Shown here piece by piece: positions 1-11,620 of a DNA stretch of 64,000 nucleotides. The position numbers were made by a program, and so were the translations under genes. The notes beneath the pieces are model-generated. The model was not told the origin of the DNA and made no database searches. It was given only the letters and a program-made list of their open reading frames with translations. The stretch is from positions 23,923,374 to 23,987,373 of the forward strand of contig CM070580.1 in NCBI GenBank assembly GCA_036346355.1, read 5' to 3'. Position 1 is the stretch's first letter; the number at the start of each line of letters is the position of its first letter. This DNA is from Rhipidocladum racemiflorum (lineage: Eukaryota > Streptophyta > Magnoliopsida > Poales > Poaceae).

Positions 1-1821
1 AAACAGGGAAAATTTCCCCGATTGTTATAAGAATTTAACTGTTTTATGTAAAATCCCGCATTCCAAGTAGCACCTTAAGATAAAATTGCCGTTTGCTCTG
101 TCCTCTAAAATCACTTCCCATTTGCTTCAGAATTCTTGAAATGTAGGATTTTCGAAGGAACACTAGAGGATTTGATCCGTTCCTCCAAAATTCATGTGGC
201 TCCAGTAGGGTCTCCGGTCTCCCGTTCAAACCGTTGCTCATCACATCATGGTACACAGTGAGGTCAAAGCACTAAGGCTCGCTAGTACTATATCTCCGGT
301 AACTAGTCAAGTGACTATACGTTGCATAGAAACATATTTTTTAACAAAATAATCAAATCATATCACATGTCAACAAAAAATAAAATTACACTTATGAGTT
401 GCAACTGGAAGAGAGAAATAGGTAATGAGTAATGACCCAGCCAAAGGAGACATGTATAGGAGGAAGAGAAATACGATTGGTTTCCTTTTTATCATGTGGT
501 CGATTTATCATCACATTACTTTTCTTAGAGAAGAGAAGATAGACGGGTCATCACTACCTGCTCTTATTTATATAAATAAAACAACCGGTGATATTGAAGA
601 CATCTCATTCGTGTTAAGGGTAAGAAAATCCTATAATAATTTAAAAAAGAAGAAGTTTCTATAAACCCTAATATTAATCTAAGAAAAAAAGAGAAGAATC
701 TCCACCACTTATTTTGGTAAGACCAGATTAATCATGTATAGATATTAGAGTTTCATGAAAAAATACAATTTAATTCTAATAAAAAAGTAGAGTTATTTAT
801 CAAAGATAATTATATCGTCGTGTCTAGCCGTAAAATTATACAGGTAAATATGCCAGTGTATATATGCTACTAATATGCAAGTAGAGATAACGAAAACCGG
901 CACCCATGACATGTGCGCCCCAACGCAAAGAGGCGAGCGAGTGCGGGTGGTTGCGCACCTTCACTTCACGTCGCCCCTCCTTTTGGCCTTTAATGATGTC
1001 GAGCCTTTCGCCGACCTATCGAATTGCGAGCTTTTCTCAGGCTCGGATCGGCCGCGATCCACCCGCCCATCATTCCGCCAAGCGACCGCCCATCCGGCTC
1101 CGGCATCGCGGCGGGACGCGAGATCGGTTCAATTCGCGTCTCTTCTCTTTGTTTTCTCTTTCTTTTGTGTTCCGAAAGCAGCAGCGCTGGCTCGTGGAGG
1201 ACAGCGACTACCTCCCTGCTGCGTTCAGGCATGCCATTATGGCATCCTTAACTCGCACTGAATGAGCGAGTGGCAGTAGCCGGTCAGGAAATTCTGAACC
1301 ACCACCAGCAGCAGCCAATGCCGGCAAGAACAATGTGGGCATAGTCTTTGGCACGTCTTGCAAAGCTGGGAAATTTTTAATAATGGAATATATTTTATAT
1401 GTATAGTTTTATATAATAATTTTGTATAATTATATATCCAGTATATATATTTAAAATTTATAAAAGGTATAATATAAATAGTTCTATAGTCTTAAAAATC
1501 TTAAACCATTAAAAACGAAGCTAATTCAATCGACAAATTCAGCCTATTAAAAATATAAAATTTTAGCGGAGAATTCTCAGGAATTTTGACGCCGGGTATG
1601 ACCCGGTGCCTCTACTTCCGCCCCTGCCGGAAACCTTAATTCGTCGTGTTTTCTGAAGAAATGAGCATTGACAAGGGGATTGAATGCACGGGAGAGGAGT
1701 TGATGTAAGCGAGAAAAGAAAGGAGAGCTTCACACTATTATTATGATCACTTTGGAAGAGAGCCATTTTGCATGCACACGTAGAGTGGTAAGGCTAAAGC
1801 TGAGTTGGATTTGAGAGCTAG
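1..1821. other. Intergenic, no supported gene
   Basis: The stretch is AT-rich except for a GC-rich island at about 880-1340. Open frames inside the island overlap on both strands, show no recognisable motif and no introns that would connect them, so I do not call a gene. The island could be the remnant of a promoter or first exon. The final 250 bases are the 3' flank of the minus-strand kinase regulator gene. Confidence 0.5.
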
Positions 1822-2730
1822 CTAGGCCAGGAAGGAGCAGAGGGCGGCGTCGCTGACGCTCTTCCTGGCTAGCACGAGCTGCTGCTGCGACCGCTTGCAG
1901 TAGGCGATGGCGCCCTGGATGAGCCCCTCCGACTCCGACCGGGCGCTGCTGCTCCTCTTCAGCGCAGGTGCGCCCCCCGATGAGCTCCTCCTCGTCGGGA
2001 AAGGCGGCGGCTTCGCCGGTGCCAATGGCGCTGACGCCGTCATCGGCCGCCACTTGATCACGCCGGAGAAGGACTTCCGTTGGCGGCTGCTGGCCGCGTG
2101 CTCCTCCTCGTCCATCAGCTTCTCCTGTTCGATGCTGCTCCTTAGGGTGGTCGGAGCTGCCCTGTTGTTGCTGTTCTTGATTTGGCCAAATGGCGCCTTG
2201 CCGCCGCCGCCGCTGTTCTTGATTTGCCCGAGCGTGGCCCTGCTCCTGGCCCGGACGCCAATGCCATGGCACTGCTTGTCGGAGCACGAGGTCCTGGCGA
2301 ACAGGGACCGGAAGAAGGCCCGCGACGCCTGCAGCTTCGCGTGCACGGTCTTCGCGGCCTTCTTGCGCCGGGGGCCCTCCGCGTGTAGCCTCGCCGGTTG
2401 CGCATTGCGGAGCCCGGCAGCATGCAACTGCTGCAACGGCGCAACCGTGGCAGTGCTCCTCCTGCCGCCGCCGCCGCTGGCGGCGGCGTCAGCTTCCTGC
2501 TGCTTGCCCCCCGACCTCGGCACGACCTTATGCAGCCTGCCCCTGCAGAGCAGCTCGTCATCGCAGGGCGCCGCCACGCTGCTCCGGCGCACCCGGAACT
2601 CGAACTCCGCGCAAGAACTGAGATCCAGGTCGATGTACTCCTCCTCCCCAAACGAATGCGCACTAGCAGCGACAGTGCTTGCTCTCGCCATCGCAGCGCC
2701 GCAGTGCTGGGCCGTCGCTCTGGGGCACAT
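1822..2730 (-). CDS. Membrane-associated kinase regulator (MAKR/BKI1-like)
   Basis: This is an intronless 302-residue basic, serine-rich protein. Near the N-terminus it has the acidic block EEEYIDLDLSS followed by EFEFRV, which is characteristic of plant MAKR proteins. DDELLCRGRLHKVVP corresponds to their 'ADELFYKGKLLPL' block. The C-terminal tail (about residues 265-302) carries GLIQGAIAYCKRSQQ and a SVSDAALCSF end, also typical of this family. Related proteins are plasma-membrane-associated, intrinsically disordered regulators of receptor kinases such as BRI1; membrane attachment is usually through Lys/Arg-rich patches, which are present here (RRKKAAKTVHAK). The first Met is used here, but an in-frame Met 13 codons later (position 2691) matches the usual start of relatives better. 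A CATATAAG TATA-like box lies near 3035-3045 on the same strand. Family assignment is firm; the target kinase is unknown. Confidence 0.75.
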   Translation of the reverse strand: MCPRATAQHCGAAMARASTVAASAHSFGEEEYIDLDLSSCAEFEFRVRRSSVAAPCDDELLCRGRLHKVVPRSGGKQQEADAAASGGGGRRSTATVAPLQQLHAAGLRNAQPARLHAEGPRRKKAAKTVHAKLQASRAFFRSLFARTSCSDKQCHGIGVRARSRATLGQIKNSGGGGKAPFGQIKNSNNRAAPTTLRSSIEQEKLMDEEEHAASSRQRKSFSGVIKWRPMTASAPLAPAKPPPFPTRRSSSGGAPALKRSSSARSESEGLIQGAIAYCKRSQQQLVLARKSVSDAALCSFLA

Positions 2731-4283
2731 TGGGGGGAAGCAACTTCTTCTGCTTGCTCCGAGTTTGAAAAATTTTTATGGGCGAGGCAATGGCAGTGGC
2801 AGTGGTGGCAGGGCAGGGAGGAATCCAAGAAAAGAGAATGGGCGTGGGGTGGTAGCTTGGGCCCCCTTCTGTCTTTGGAGGCTGATTGATTCCAGACTTT
2901 GTCTTGTGCTCTGCTCACTCACTCGTAGATCAGATGAGGTGTGTGTGCTCTCCTCTTGTTGGATTTGTATGTGTTGTATTAGTTGTACACTTGTACTAAG
3001 TTATGTAGTGCATTGTAGTGTAGTAAGTGCTCTTATATGGAGTATATCCTTGTATCACAATTCACAAAGCAAACAGGAACTAGATTTATGTACTTGTGTA
3101 TTCTCAAAGACATTAGGGTAGAGAGAGAGAGAGAGAGGAACAGGTCCTGGATCAAAGTATGCTTGAAGGATAGCTAGTGGTGGGGGATAAGAAGAGACCT
3201 GCTGGCTGTTACTAATACTACATTGACAGTACTGCCTCACATTTCCCTGCCTTGCTGCAAATGGTGCCAGAATCCGATTTAGTAAAATACCACTGAGAAC
3301 ATAATTTTTTTTTACTTATTTACTCCGTGCAGAAAAGAACATGTATGAACTAAAAATACAAAAGTAGAGGTTGACAAAGCAAGGGCAAAACCTTTGTGCA
3401 GAGAAAGGTTGAGGACTTCTTTTGTTTTTTCTCATTCTTTTGGCATCTTTGGTCTTTCTGCTGTCAACTAAAGCTGAAGAAAAGAACAAAGGCTAAAAAG
3501 AGGGAAGACGCAGACGAATGAAAGAGGAGGAAGTTAACTTTTGCTGGTCAGGATGGCATATACCCAGCAAAATTGTACGTATATACACGTATGGTCAACA
3601 TAATTGGAGAGGTGGATACATCATACATAGTAAACGGCTCTTCTCTCAAGGTTTCAACATACTAGGCCAATAATCGTGGCGCACGCCACGCGCGTGAACG
3701 AAAAATGATTTTGCATTTTTTTTCGGAGAAAAAATAAACTTCGATGTATCTTCAAAAAATTTTGAGGCTCGAGAAATTTTAGAGACCGAGCCGAAAAAAA
3801 AATACACATATTTCTGTTGGCGAAAATATTTTTTTTTCGGGGAAAATGGAGAAAGGATTTAAATGTAAAAATCGGAGACCTGGTTGTTATATTTTTGAAC
3901 CTCACCGCTATCCTGAAAAAGTAGAAAAGAACTCGTTCACGATTTGTATTTAACATGAGGCTCTTTCTGTAAAGTAACGAACGGAAGACCTAAACGCAAT
4001 CCGGAAATTTTTTTCTTTCCCTCACAAAAAATCGCAAAGGACCTTTTCGTAAATTGGTATGAACTTATCCGTAATTCGAAGAAACGGATGAACTTTTTCG
4101 CAAAATGGCTCAGCGAACGTAAAAGCTCCGGACCAACACAACGTCCAAAGGACGCAACAAAAGTTTATAAGCAGAAACGAAGATTATAATGTACACAACT
4201 CTGGTTTGTTCTACACATTCTCCAAACTTTGGTGCTAATAATTGTACATCAACTATTCCGGATATGTGAGTTCCCTTTGCAGA
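2731..4283. other. Intergenic, upstream of kinase regulator
   Basis: The stretch holds the 5' flank of the MAKR-like gene, with a GA microsatellite (about 3121-3138) and AT-rich sequence. It also holds the 3' flank of the coiled-coil gene, which ends at 4284. A frame of 100 codons at 3654-3956 on the minus strand has no recognisable motif and low-complexity Phe/Lys/Asn composition; I do not call it. Confidence 0.5.
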
Positions 4284-7200
4284 CTATACAGATGACTGGA
4301 AGCCAGATGTTAAATCATCTTCAAGTTCATCAAACTCCCATCCACTGATCTCGTCAGCCGAGTATTCCTTGTATTCTTGGTCGTACTTTGCCAGTTCTGA
4401 GTCAGACTCTGATGGCAGCCGCGTCCTGAGTTGAGCTGCGATTGGGGAATCATTTTCTGGATGGCTTGGTGAGCGAGCGCCCTTGAAGGAACGAGACCGT
4501 CTCGATTTCTCTTCTTCTTCTTTGATCTCGATTTGCAGTACTGGCCGTGGAACCGATTCAAACTCGACTCGCAGCTTGTCCATGCTGGCAAATAGGTCTT
4601 TCACCTCAGGATCATCTCTCCTGCACAAACATTCAGAACAGCTCTAGTATCGTTACAGATTGCAAGGTATGCCTAGCCAGAAAGTTTTAGGCCCCGTTTG
4701 GAACGCCGAATTTTTCTTGCTTGCTAGGGAATTGGATTGTTTCCAATGCAATTCATGTGTTCCAAACTAGGCGCTAGTATCTTGAACAGCAACTACCTGG
4801 TTTTACGCTCTTGGTTGGAAAGAAATAGTGCTCTGATGTTATCAGCCAAACTGAATGCGGCTACAACCTGAAACAGAACAAAAGGTAATGTAGAATTGTA
4901 AACGTCACAAAAAAAGGAACTTTTGGGAGCAAGGCTTCCTGATGCTAGCTGTAATAAGAAATCTCGTTATCCTCTATTAACATCTTCTGTTTTCCGAAAG
5001 CAGGGTAAAGAAATATCAAGAATGACCTTCTTCTCGGTTTCCAGATACTCTTCCTCAAGGTATTTACGTGGGTTTGATTGCTTAGACGGACCATTATATC
5101 CATCCTCCGCTGATACCAATCTGGCGATGCAACTAAAAGCATTAGCACCAGGAAGTCTCTTGTACAAGGAAACTAGACTAACAAATGAGGACTATACCTG
5201 TCACTGAATATTTTCAAGTTATCAACAAAGGTCTTTATACGATCAATAGAAGTGCTCAGCTCTTCCTAGAAAATCAAAAGAAACTTAATTGAGAAACAAT
5301 AGGCAATGCAAAAGTTACTGAACAGAAGGCCCTTGTGGTATGTCACTTCTTCAGAATGTCAAAGTCAGATGAAGTACCACGCATGCAGAAACATGATGCT
5401 TAATCAATTTCACAAAGCAAACTCCACATCTATCCAATTCACCACTGCAATCAGCAAAAATTTCAAAACAATAGAAACATATATCAGCAAATCTTTGTGC
5501 ATAGAAATTCTGAGAGTGATTATCACATGGTACTTTTTTATAGAGCATGGCATGTTCAGCTGAAGAGCCCACATACTTGGCCTGTTTTTCCTTTAGTTCT
5601 TCATACAAAGACTGCAACTTCCATGTATCTTCTAAAAAGTTGATCCACGCACTGACAGTGCTTGCTTCTACTTTGCAGGAAGCAATAGATCTTGATAGTT
5701 CATCTTCCTAGGGTAAGGATATGGCAGACAATAATGAGGAAGTGAAAGCTATGCTTCCCATAAAGCACTTTCTAAATCTAGAAAGTGACGAAGAAAAAGT
5801 TATCAAACCTTTGCTTTCAGGTGTAGCACAATCTGATTGCTGGCTTCATCAAATTGGTCTCTCTCCTCTCTAGTTTTTTTAAGCTTCACAACAGCCGCAT
5901 TCAATTTAGTATTTACCTGTAATCTGAGTTTCAGAATCACTCTTAAAAATAAGCTTCTCATGGGATCATAGCTTCTACAAAACAGTAAACCTAACAGAGG
6001 CGAAAGTCTAGCAGAGCCTTCAGCTAGTTTTGAAATTGAATGTAAAAATTTATATATTGTAAATCAGGTAAATTAATAGGACACTTGATGTCTTATTTAT
6101 AGTTAAAGCATTGTATAAAAGGGTGTAACTCATAGGCCGCTCCACCAAGTATGTAGCTCATTATTATATCTGAGACACCGGACAATAATTACATTCATGA
6201 CATACTACTACGATCACAAGTCATAATTTAAAGCCATACTATATTTGAAGCTCATATTTACACCCTGAGACTTTTCAGGCGTCGACAGAATGCTTGGGCG
6301 TCGCAGCAACTCGCCACCGCTGTTGTCTTTGAGAAGTGGGGAGGTGGCCGCAAGCAATAGAGGGGCGGCGGGCGGCGGCGTGGTGCGGGAGGAGGAGCGG
6401 CAGGGGCGGCGCGGCGCGAGAGGATAGGGGAAGTAGAGGGGCGGCGGCGCTGGCGAGGAGCAGAGCAACGCATGCAGCATGGGAGGGGGAGAACCGGGTG
6501 GCAGCACAGGCGAGGAGTCGAACGCGATCTGAGAGATTGACACTTGGACCGCGGAAGCTAACTTAGGGTTAGGGCACATGCTGCTTGGGCCAACCACTAA
6601 GCCCATAGCCTCATTTTTTTGTTACTGAGCCAGGATCTTCTATGGATGGTTGTTTGCTTTGTGTTTGTAACACCATGAATTCTACATTGCCTAAGGGGTA
6701 ATACTGATATTGTTGGACTATTTTGGGTCGCCTAATCCTCGCCTAGGCGCCCGACTAGGTGCTTAGGTGTCCAGGCGCTCGGCTGGCGCCTCACCTCGCC
6801 GTGTCGCCTTGACAACATTGCATTCCTGATTCTAAATGCTCGCTACGCAAATTTACAGGTTCTAGCTTCCTCTCCAAACTGAAACAAGAATATCTATTGA
6901 ATTTCAAACTTTAGAAAGAAATTACCAGTATTTTGCCATTCTATAAGTTACTGAAGTAGATCAAAAGAATTGGATTGTGAACATTAGTTCTTCAGAAAGG
7001 AGGAAAAAAGAAAGGACAATCATACTTTCTTTAGCTCTTCCTCAAGTTGATCCTTTTGCTTCTCGAGTCCAGAGATCTCAGCCACTAATTCCTTTCACAA
7101 AAAAAAAAAAAAAAAGATTCAGGCCAAGCCAAAAAAACAGACATAAAAGCCAATCCATATGACCAAGCCTACTGACAACTAACATTAAAATAGCTCAGAT

Positions 7201-10200
7201 GTCCTGCTATGTTTATCCTTCAGCAAAAACAGTTCAATGAATATGACAGATAAAGTTAAGATGTTCCTTTGGTGCTTCGGGGGAGGGAAAATTTATTGAT
7301 ATGGATACACAATAAACTCTTGCTTGGTTCATTGACATAATTAGGTGTGATGTACACAAGTACCACAGATAATTTAAGTGATGACTCACAGGACTGTAGA
7401 TAAAATGTTACCTTTTCAGTTCCATTAACTTCATTTGTTTTGCTAACTCGGAAAATTAGAGATTCTTCCTTTTGTAGCCTGCAATGTGAAACATAAGGCA
7501 ACAAATTCACTTTAAAGCAGACAGGGTCATTTCAAATATTTTGGTAGACAAAAAAAAGAGTAAAGTTGTGTCTCTGGAATGAAGAAAATATTTTAATAAA
7601 GGAACAAAGTAACAAATACATATTGAAACTACAGAAATATGACACCATGTATATAAGTGGCTGTAGTTTTAATTTACCTACCAAGTATTTGACATATCAC
7701 TACAAGTTATAGCAACTATGGCCGACTAGATTTGTCGAAATAACTTTTCATTGCTCTCGCATTCTGCCAAATAAGTATATGCTAAGTGGCTGAAAGTAAA
7801 TACATAGCACAGGGAATGCTTAAGACACAAACCTATTTTCCATTATACGCTTTTCCGCTTTTGCAGATGAATTTGCAAGAGATTCTGACAAAACCTTCAG
7901 TTTATCGACCTGCAAAGTTTTATGAAATGGATATTGACGTACTAACCATGTATTATTCAAAAAGGGAGGACAAGGAGATAGGTTTTAGCAATAAAAGCTT
8001 CAAATTTTTCTGCCATGTTAAATCTGAATTCTTGACCGACGAACTGCGCAGCAAAACATAGAAAGCCAAAGTGATTTAGAAATAATGGAAGTATCATGCC
8101 TTCTGAAAATGAGCCTCCATTGAGTTGCCAGGATGTATTGATTTCTTCTTCAATACAAGTTCTTCCATTCTATAGCATAGACGAACATCGGCAACTGCAT
8201 TTTTGAAACCCTGCAAATAGTATCAGGATTCAGAAATACGCTGCTCAATCTCGTTCTTAATATTAACTATAATTAATTACCAGGAACAGTAACTTAACCC
8301 ATATTGAATGGGATGAAAGTACTAAACAAATAACTTTAGTGAGCTACTCAAGGCCTGACCAAAAAGCATTTAAGGTATATACAAACAAAAAAGTTTCTAT
8401 GCATTTTTAAAGAAAAGAATGCAGTTAATATGTGATGACTTGTATAGTTCCTCCACAGAGAACACTGGATAGTCGATGCATGATATGTTGCCTACATGGG
8501 AAACAATGCTCTTACCAAGCAGCCCTTAAAATATCTAACATTTAATGTTTTTAATAGGCCATACTTACACATGCATGTCTTTAGCAAAACCAAAGAACAC
8601 TTGCACAAAGAATAATTTCATCATCTTCGAACATTCCAATTTTCTAAAATAATGGCTAAATTAAGAACTAATTAATAAGAGCATTGACAGTTTGACATAT
8701 TTTGTCGTTGCCATGCTATTTGCCCTCAGTCTAGCAGAAACAAGTCCATCTTGCAAATAGATCACGTGACAGCATTAGGCTATAGGCTCAGCTAGCACAA
8801 CAAAAAGGTAGCCTTATTTATTTTCTTTTCTATAAAAAAAAATGATAATGTACACCCACAGAAGTATAAAGGTCAAGAACTCGAAATTTAGGCCTACCTC
8901 AGCGACCATTTGAGACGCTTTATTACGGTTACTGGTTGAAGTAGCTTGCAGAGTATCTGTTGCATTTATCTGCTGTTCTAGCTGCACGATTTCGTCATCT
9001 AATCTGGACTTAAGAAAAAATAGAGATTTTGAAGCATGTAAATAATACACATGCAAACTTGGAGACCCAAAACAACCCCGAGATAGCACATTGAGCTAAC
9101 CTTGCAATGTCAGCATTTATTTTTAACCCCGAGATAGCACATTGAGCAAACTGAAGCAGTTCGTCACGTTTTGCCTGGAAAGGAGAAACCACAGAAGTAG
9201 CTACATATCATACATGATACATGTTATGTTTCCCCTGGCATCTAATTTAATCACCAGGAAAAATGTACACTATATACATGATGTGCATAAGATAGTTACA
9301 AAGATTAAATCATGGACGAAGTGGCTGAACCAAGGGCCTTTCTTACCAATAACTAATATGTTGAGGCATATCTAATGGGCCTACAATTAGACTAGTCTTA
9401 TACATGAGTCTGCTTTAATACTGACAGGAACAAAAACAGAAACTACATACCAATACTTCATCATGGTAACTAGAAAATAACTTAGCCAAGTCCTGTATGC
9501 TACTCAGAATTGCATTATGCACATCCTTCCCTCCAGAAAGGCACATTCTGTATGGAGCATCCACAGACCACAATAGTATATTAGTGAAAAGTTCAAGATT
9601 TTCCTTGAAGCCCCAAAACCCACCAAAATTGAGTAATATAACAAGTAACTAGACATCCAATGGTTGAAGAACTTGCCCGAAAAGTTCCGAGAGCAGTGAA
9701 ACTTCTTCTTCAGTTGGGACTTCCAGAATCTGATCCATAGAAAACGAGTTAATTGTTTAAAATTATTAAATAATGCTACATACATGGTGGAAACGCCACA
9801 TTGGTGAAATCGAATTGCGCAAACCCAACCCACCATGGACAGAACAACGCACTCGAGCGCTTGGCTGTAGAGGAAGACATGGAGAAAGTTGATCGGCTCA
9901 GCACCGCTCTCGTAATCCACGTACAAATCCTGCAACGCGCACCATTTCCTACGCGATCACGCAATGCAACCCAAAAGCTTGGCCACACTAGACCAGAGAT
10001 GCTCACCAACACGGGCATGGCTTGATCCGGATCGTCCGCGTGCTGCGGCTCCCGCATCCCCGCGACCGCGCGCTGGGTCTCCTTGAGCGCGACGAGCCAC
10101 CGGCGCAGCAGCTGCACCCTCTCCTCTCCTCGGTAGGAGAGCGCCGCCTCCTCCAGCCTCTTGGCCGTCACTTTCATGCTCTTGTAGTTCCGAAGCCCCT

Positions 10201-10460
10201 ACCCCGAACAAACAAACGCAAACCAATCACGATCGCCGGAAGGAATCTATAAGACTACGACAGGAGTTACAGCCGGCGATGGTGTGGTCCGGTATTGATC
10301 GTACGATGCGGTCGTTGATGAGCCTGGCACCGCCCGAGACGGCCTGGCCGGCGTGGTGGACGACGGTGTCGAGGGAGGTGCGGACGGTGCGGGTGAGGAG
10401 GGAGCTGCGGCCGCCGCTCGCCTCCACCGCGCGGTGCACCGCGTTGCGGAGCCACGACAT
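4284..10460 (-). CDS. Conserved plant coiled-coil protein, 18 coding exons
   Basis: I joined 18 exons by splice sites and phase: 10460-10305, 10198-10007, 9929-9834, 9729-9677, 9547-9451, 9174-9101, 9003-8898, 8210-8100, 7909-7833, 7478-7412, 7091-7026, 5916-5809, 5707-5577, 5444-5378, 5265-5198, 5120-5027, 4867-4797 and 4620-4284. They total 1971 nt, giving 656 residues plus stop, with no internal stop. The protein starts MSWLRNAVHRAVE and has an N-terminal helical block (ERVQLLRRWLVALKE). The middle is long, charged and heptad-like (exons 7-13), and the C-terminus is acidic and Ser-rich, ending in GWEFDELEDDL. The layout resembles a plant-conserved family annotated only as coiled-coil or golgin-like; I do not know its biochemical role, and a structural or trafficking function is inference. 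Two introns appear to use GC donors, after exons 4 and 8. Introns carry a probable MITE remnant (4690-4773) and a GC-rich insert (about 6280-6590). Confidence 0.8.
4690..4773. mobile_element. Small Tourist-like MITE remnant in last intron
   Basis: Within the intron between the last two coding exons, imperfect terminal inverted repeats face each other. The left reads GGCCCCGTTTGGAAC and the right, reverse complemented, reads GCGCCTAGTTTGGAAC. The GTTTGGAAC core and the roughly 85-bp size fit a deleted PIF/Harbinger-type (Tourist) MITE. A clean TAA target duplication is not visible, so this is tentative. Confidence 0.4.
6280..6590. other. GC-rich insert in intron 11 of the coiled-coil gene
   Basis: This block of about 310 bases is very rich in GGC/GCG triplets inside an otherwise AT-rich 1.1-kb intron (5917-7025). 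It has short open frames on both strands with Ala/Arg/Pro composition and no recognisable domain. A second GC-rich patch with repeated 'GGCGC'-type motifs lies at about 6725-6815. It looks like inserted genic or transposon DNA rather than native intron, but the source is unknown. Confidence 0.35.
9074..9147 (-). repeat. 23-bp direct repeat spanning a splice donor
   Basis: A 23-base segment of exon 6 of the coiled-coil gene (9125-9147) is repeated without change at 9074-9096, just inside the following intron. The copies are offset by 51 bases and flank the donor site at 9101/9100. Reading through the donor would encode a second AQCAISGL before a stop, so the intronic copy is non-coding in the spliced product. 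Confidence 0.8.
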
Positions 10461-10876
10461 CGCTAGCTCCCGCTACAACCTACCGGCCTCTCCCCCTTGC
10501 TCGGTTGCCCCTCCTCCTCCTCCTCCTTCGCATCAAAATTCAAACCAAAAGCGGAGAGCTCTCGGCCTGAGGAACGGAAGGGGAAGAGGGGACGTGTGGT
10601 GGGGAGGAGGAAATGCGCCGATGCGGGGGGCTGCGTCCTGCGTGCGGTGTTTTCCCCAGTGGCGCCGCGCGGCCGCCGAATGCGCGGTTGACTCGAACTT
10701 CTCGGGATTTGGTGGTGAAACCACCGGGTTGCCGTGCTGGGGCCGCGACGCTCGATTTTGGTCCAGTTTTGGCCCGCGTTGCGCTCCGAACGCTGCTCCG
10801 GCAATGTGGGCGGGTCCTAGTCTTACTGAGGCAGCCAACGTCCGGCCCACTTGTATATCTCCACACACACATGTAC
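10461..10876. promoter_or_regulatory. Upstream region of the coiled-coil gene
   Basis: These 416 bases lie between the start codon of the minus-strand coiled-coil gene and a foldback element. The first 350 bases are GC-rich with poly-pyrimidine (CTCCTCC) runs near 10505-10530, as expected for a grass 5' UTR and core promoter. No clear TATA box is visible. Open frames here on both strands are composition artefacts. Confidence 0.4.
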
Positions 10877-11218
10877 GGAATCTATTTTTATTTAATATTT
10901 ATTTTAAATCATTTTTTCAAATCTAATCGATGGAAACACAAAATTGCAAAAATAGGCACCCGTCGCCCCAATATGGGGCGATCGCCCCATATTGGGGCGA
11001 TAGGTACCTGGATGCAAAATATGTTGGTAAATCTACTCCTTCATGTGTTCATTTTTACAAGTGCTTTTTTTGCATCCAGGTACCTATCGCCCCAATATGG
11101 GGCGATCGCCCCATATTGGGGCGACGGGTGCCTATTTTTGCAATTTTGTGTTTCCATCGATTAGATTTGAAAAAAAGATTTAAAATAAATATTAAATAAC
11201 AAAAAATTCCACATGTAC
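10869..11218. mobile_element. Foldback MITE (334 bp) with 8-bp target duplication
   Basis: The element occupies 10877-11210 and is flanked by direct repeats of ACATGTAC (10869-10876 and 11211-11218). Both ends begin GGAAT in inverted orientation. The left arm (about 10888-11019) and right arm (about 11068-11199) are inverted copies, identical over more than 100 bases, around a loop of about 50 bases. Each arm contains a perfect 38-bp palindrome (10963-11000 and 11087-11124) built from CGCCCC/GGGGCG and CCAATATGG-like blocks. The near absence of mutations between arms suggests a recent insertion. The 8-bp duplication fits hAT or Mutator-type non-autonomous elements; the ends do not decide between them. 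If transcribed it would form a long hairpin. Confidence 0.75.
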
Positions 11219-11228
11219 GGGGAAGTAC

Positions 11229-11620
11229 TATTGGGCTGTTTGGTTAAAGAGATTTGCATCTGCAGATATAAAATATGGGTGTTTGGTTATCTTCTCATCC
11301 AACTAAGACTGGCTCTACAGATGCAAAACACCCCTTCCAGCCTGGCTCTAGGGAAACGAGAAAATCCACCGTTTCCCAGGGCCAGGCTCTGCTGAGCCAT
11401 GCATGCATACTGACATCAGCATTTACTATCTAGTTTTCTTCTTTTCTTTGCTATATCTTTTGAATAGCATCTCCGATCAACGAACCAATTTCACCTATGT
11501 GTTCCTGATATTTTTCAAACAAAACTAGACCATACTTGCTATATAAATTTCAAAAGATTAAAATTTTAGTTTTTCAATTTATTGATTTCCTAGAATTATT
11601 TTCGTCAACTATAGAACAAC
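11229..11620. mobile_element. Left part of DNA-transposon-like element
   Basis: The segment begins at a GGGCTGTTTGGTT terminus and contains a second GTTTGGTT copy plus GCCTGGCTC blocks. The same motifs occur in inverted orientation at 17222-17390, which ends AACCAAACAGCC. The two ends probably belong to one element, or one family, that was split by the Ty3-gypsy insertion between them. Bases 11400-11620 look like LTR-type AT-rich DNA and could belong to another element. Confidence 0.4.

Noticed and set aside
425..664. 79-codon plus-strand frame
   Set aside because: It is AT-rich and Lys/Ile-rich, with no motif and no splice context.
875..1265. Overlapping open frames of 75-128 codons on both strands in a GC-rich island
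   Set aside because: There is no recognisable domain, frames compete on both strands, and length is as expected from GC content.
1907..3121. 404-codon plus-strand frame
   Set aside because: It is antisense to the MAKR-like gene. The minus frame has the conserved motifs; the plus frame is Ala/Ser/Leu-rich low complexity.
10279..10926. 215-codon plus-strand frame
   Set aside because: It is antisense to exon 1 and the 5' region of the coiled-coil gene and runs into the foldback element. It shows no domain.
10963..11124. Two identical 38-bp palindromes, CRISPR-like at first sight
   Set aside because: There are only two copies, they are in inverted arms of a foldback transposon, and the sequence is eukaryotic nuclear DNA.
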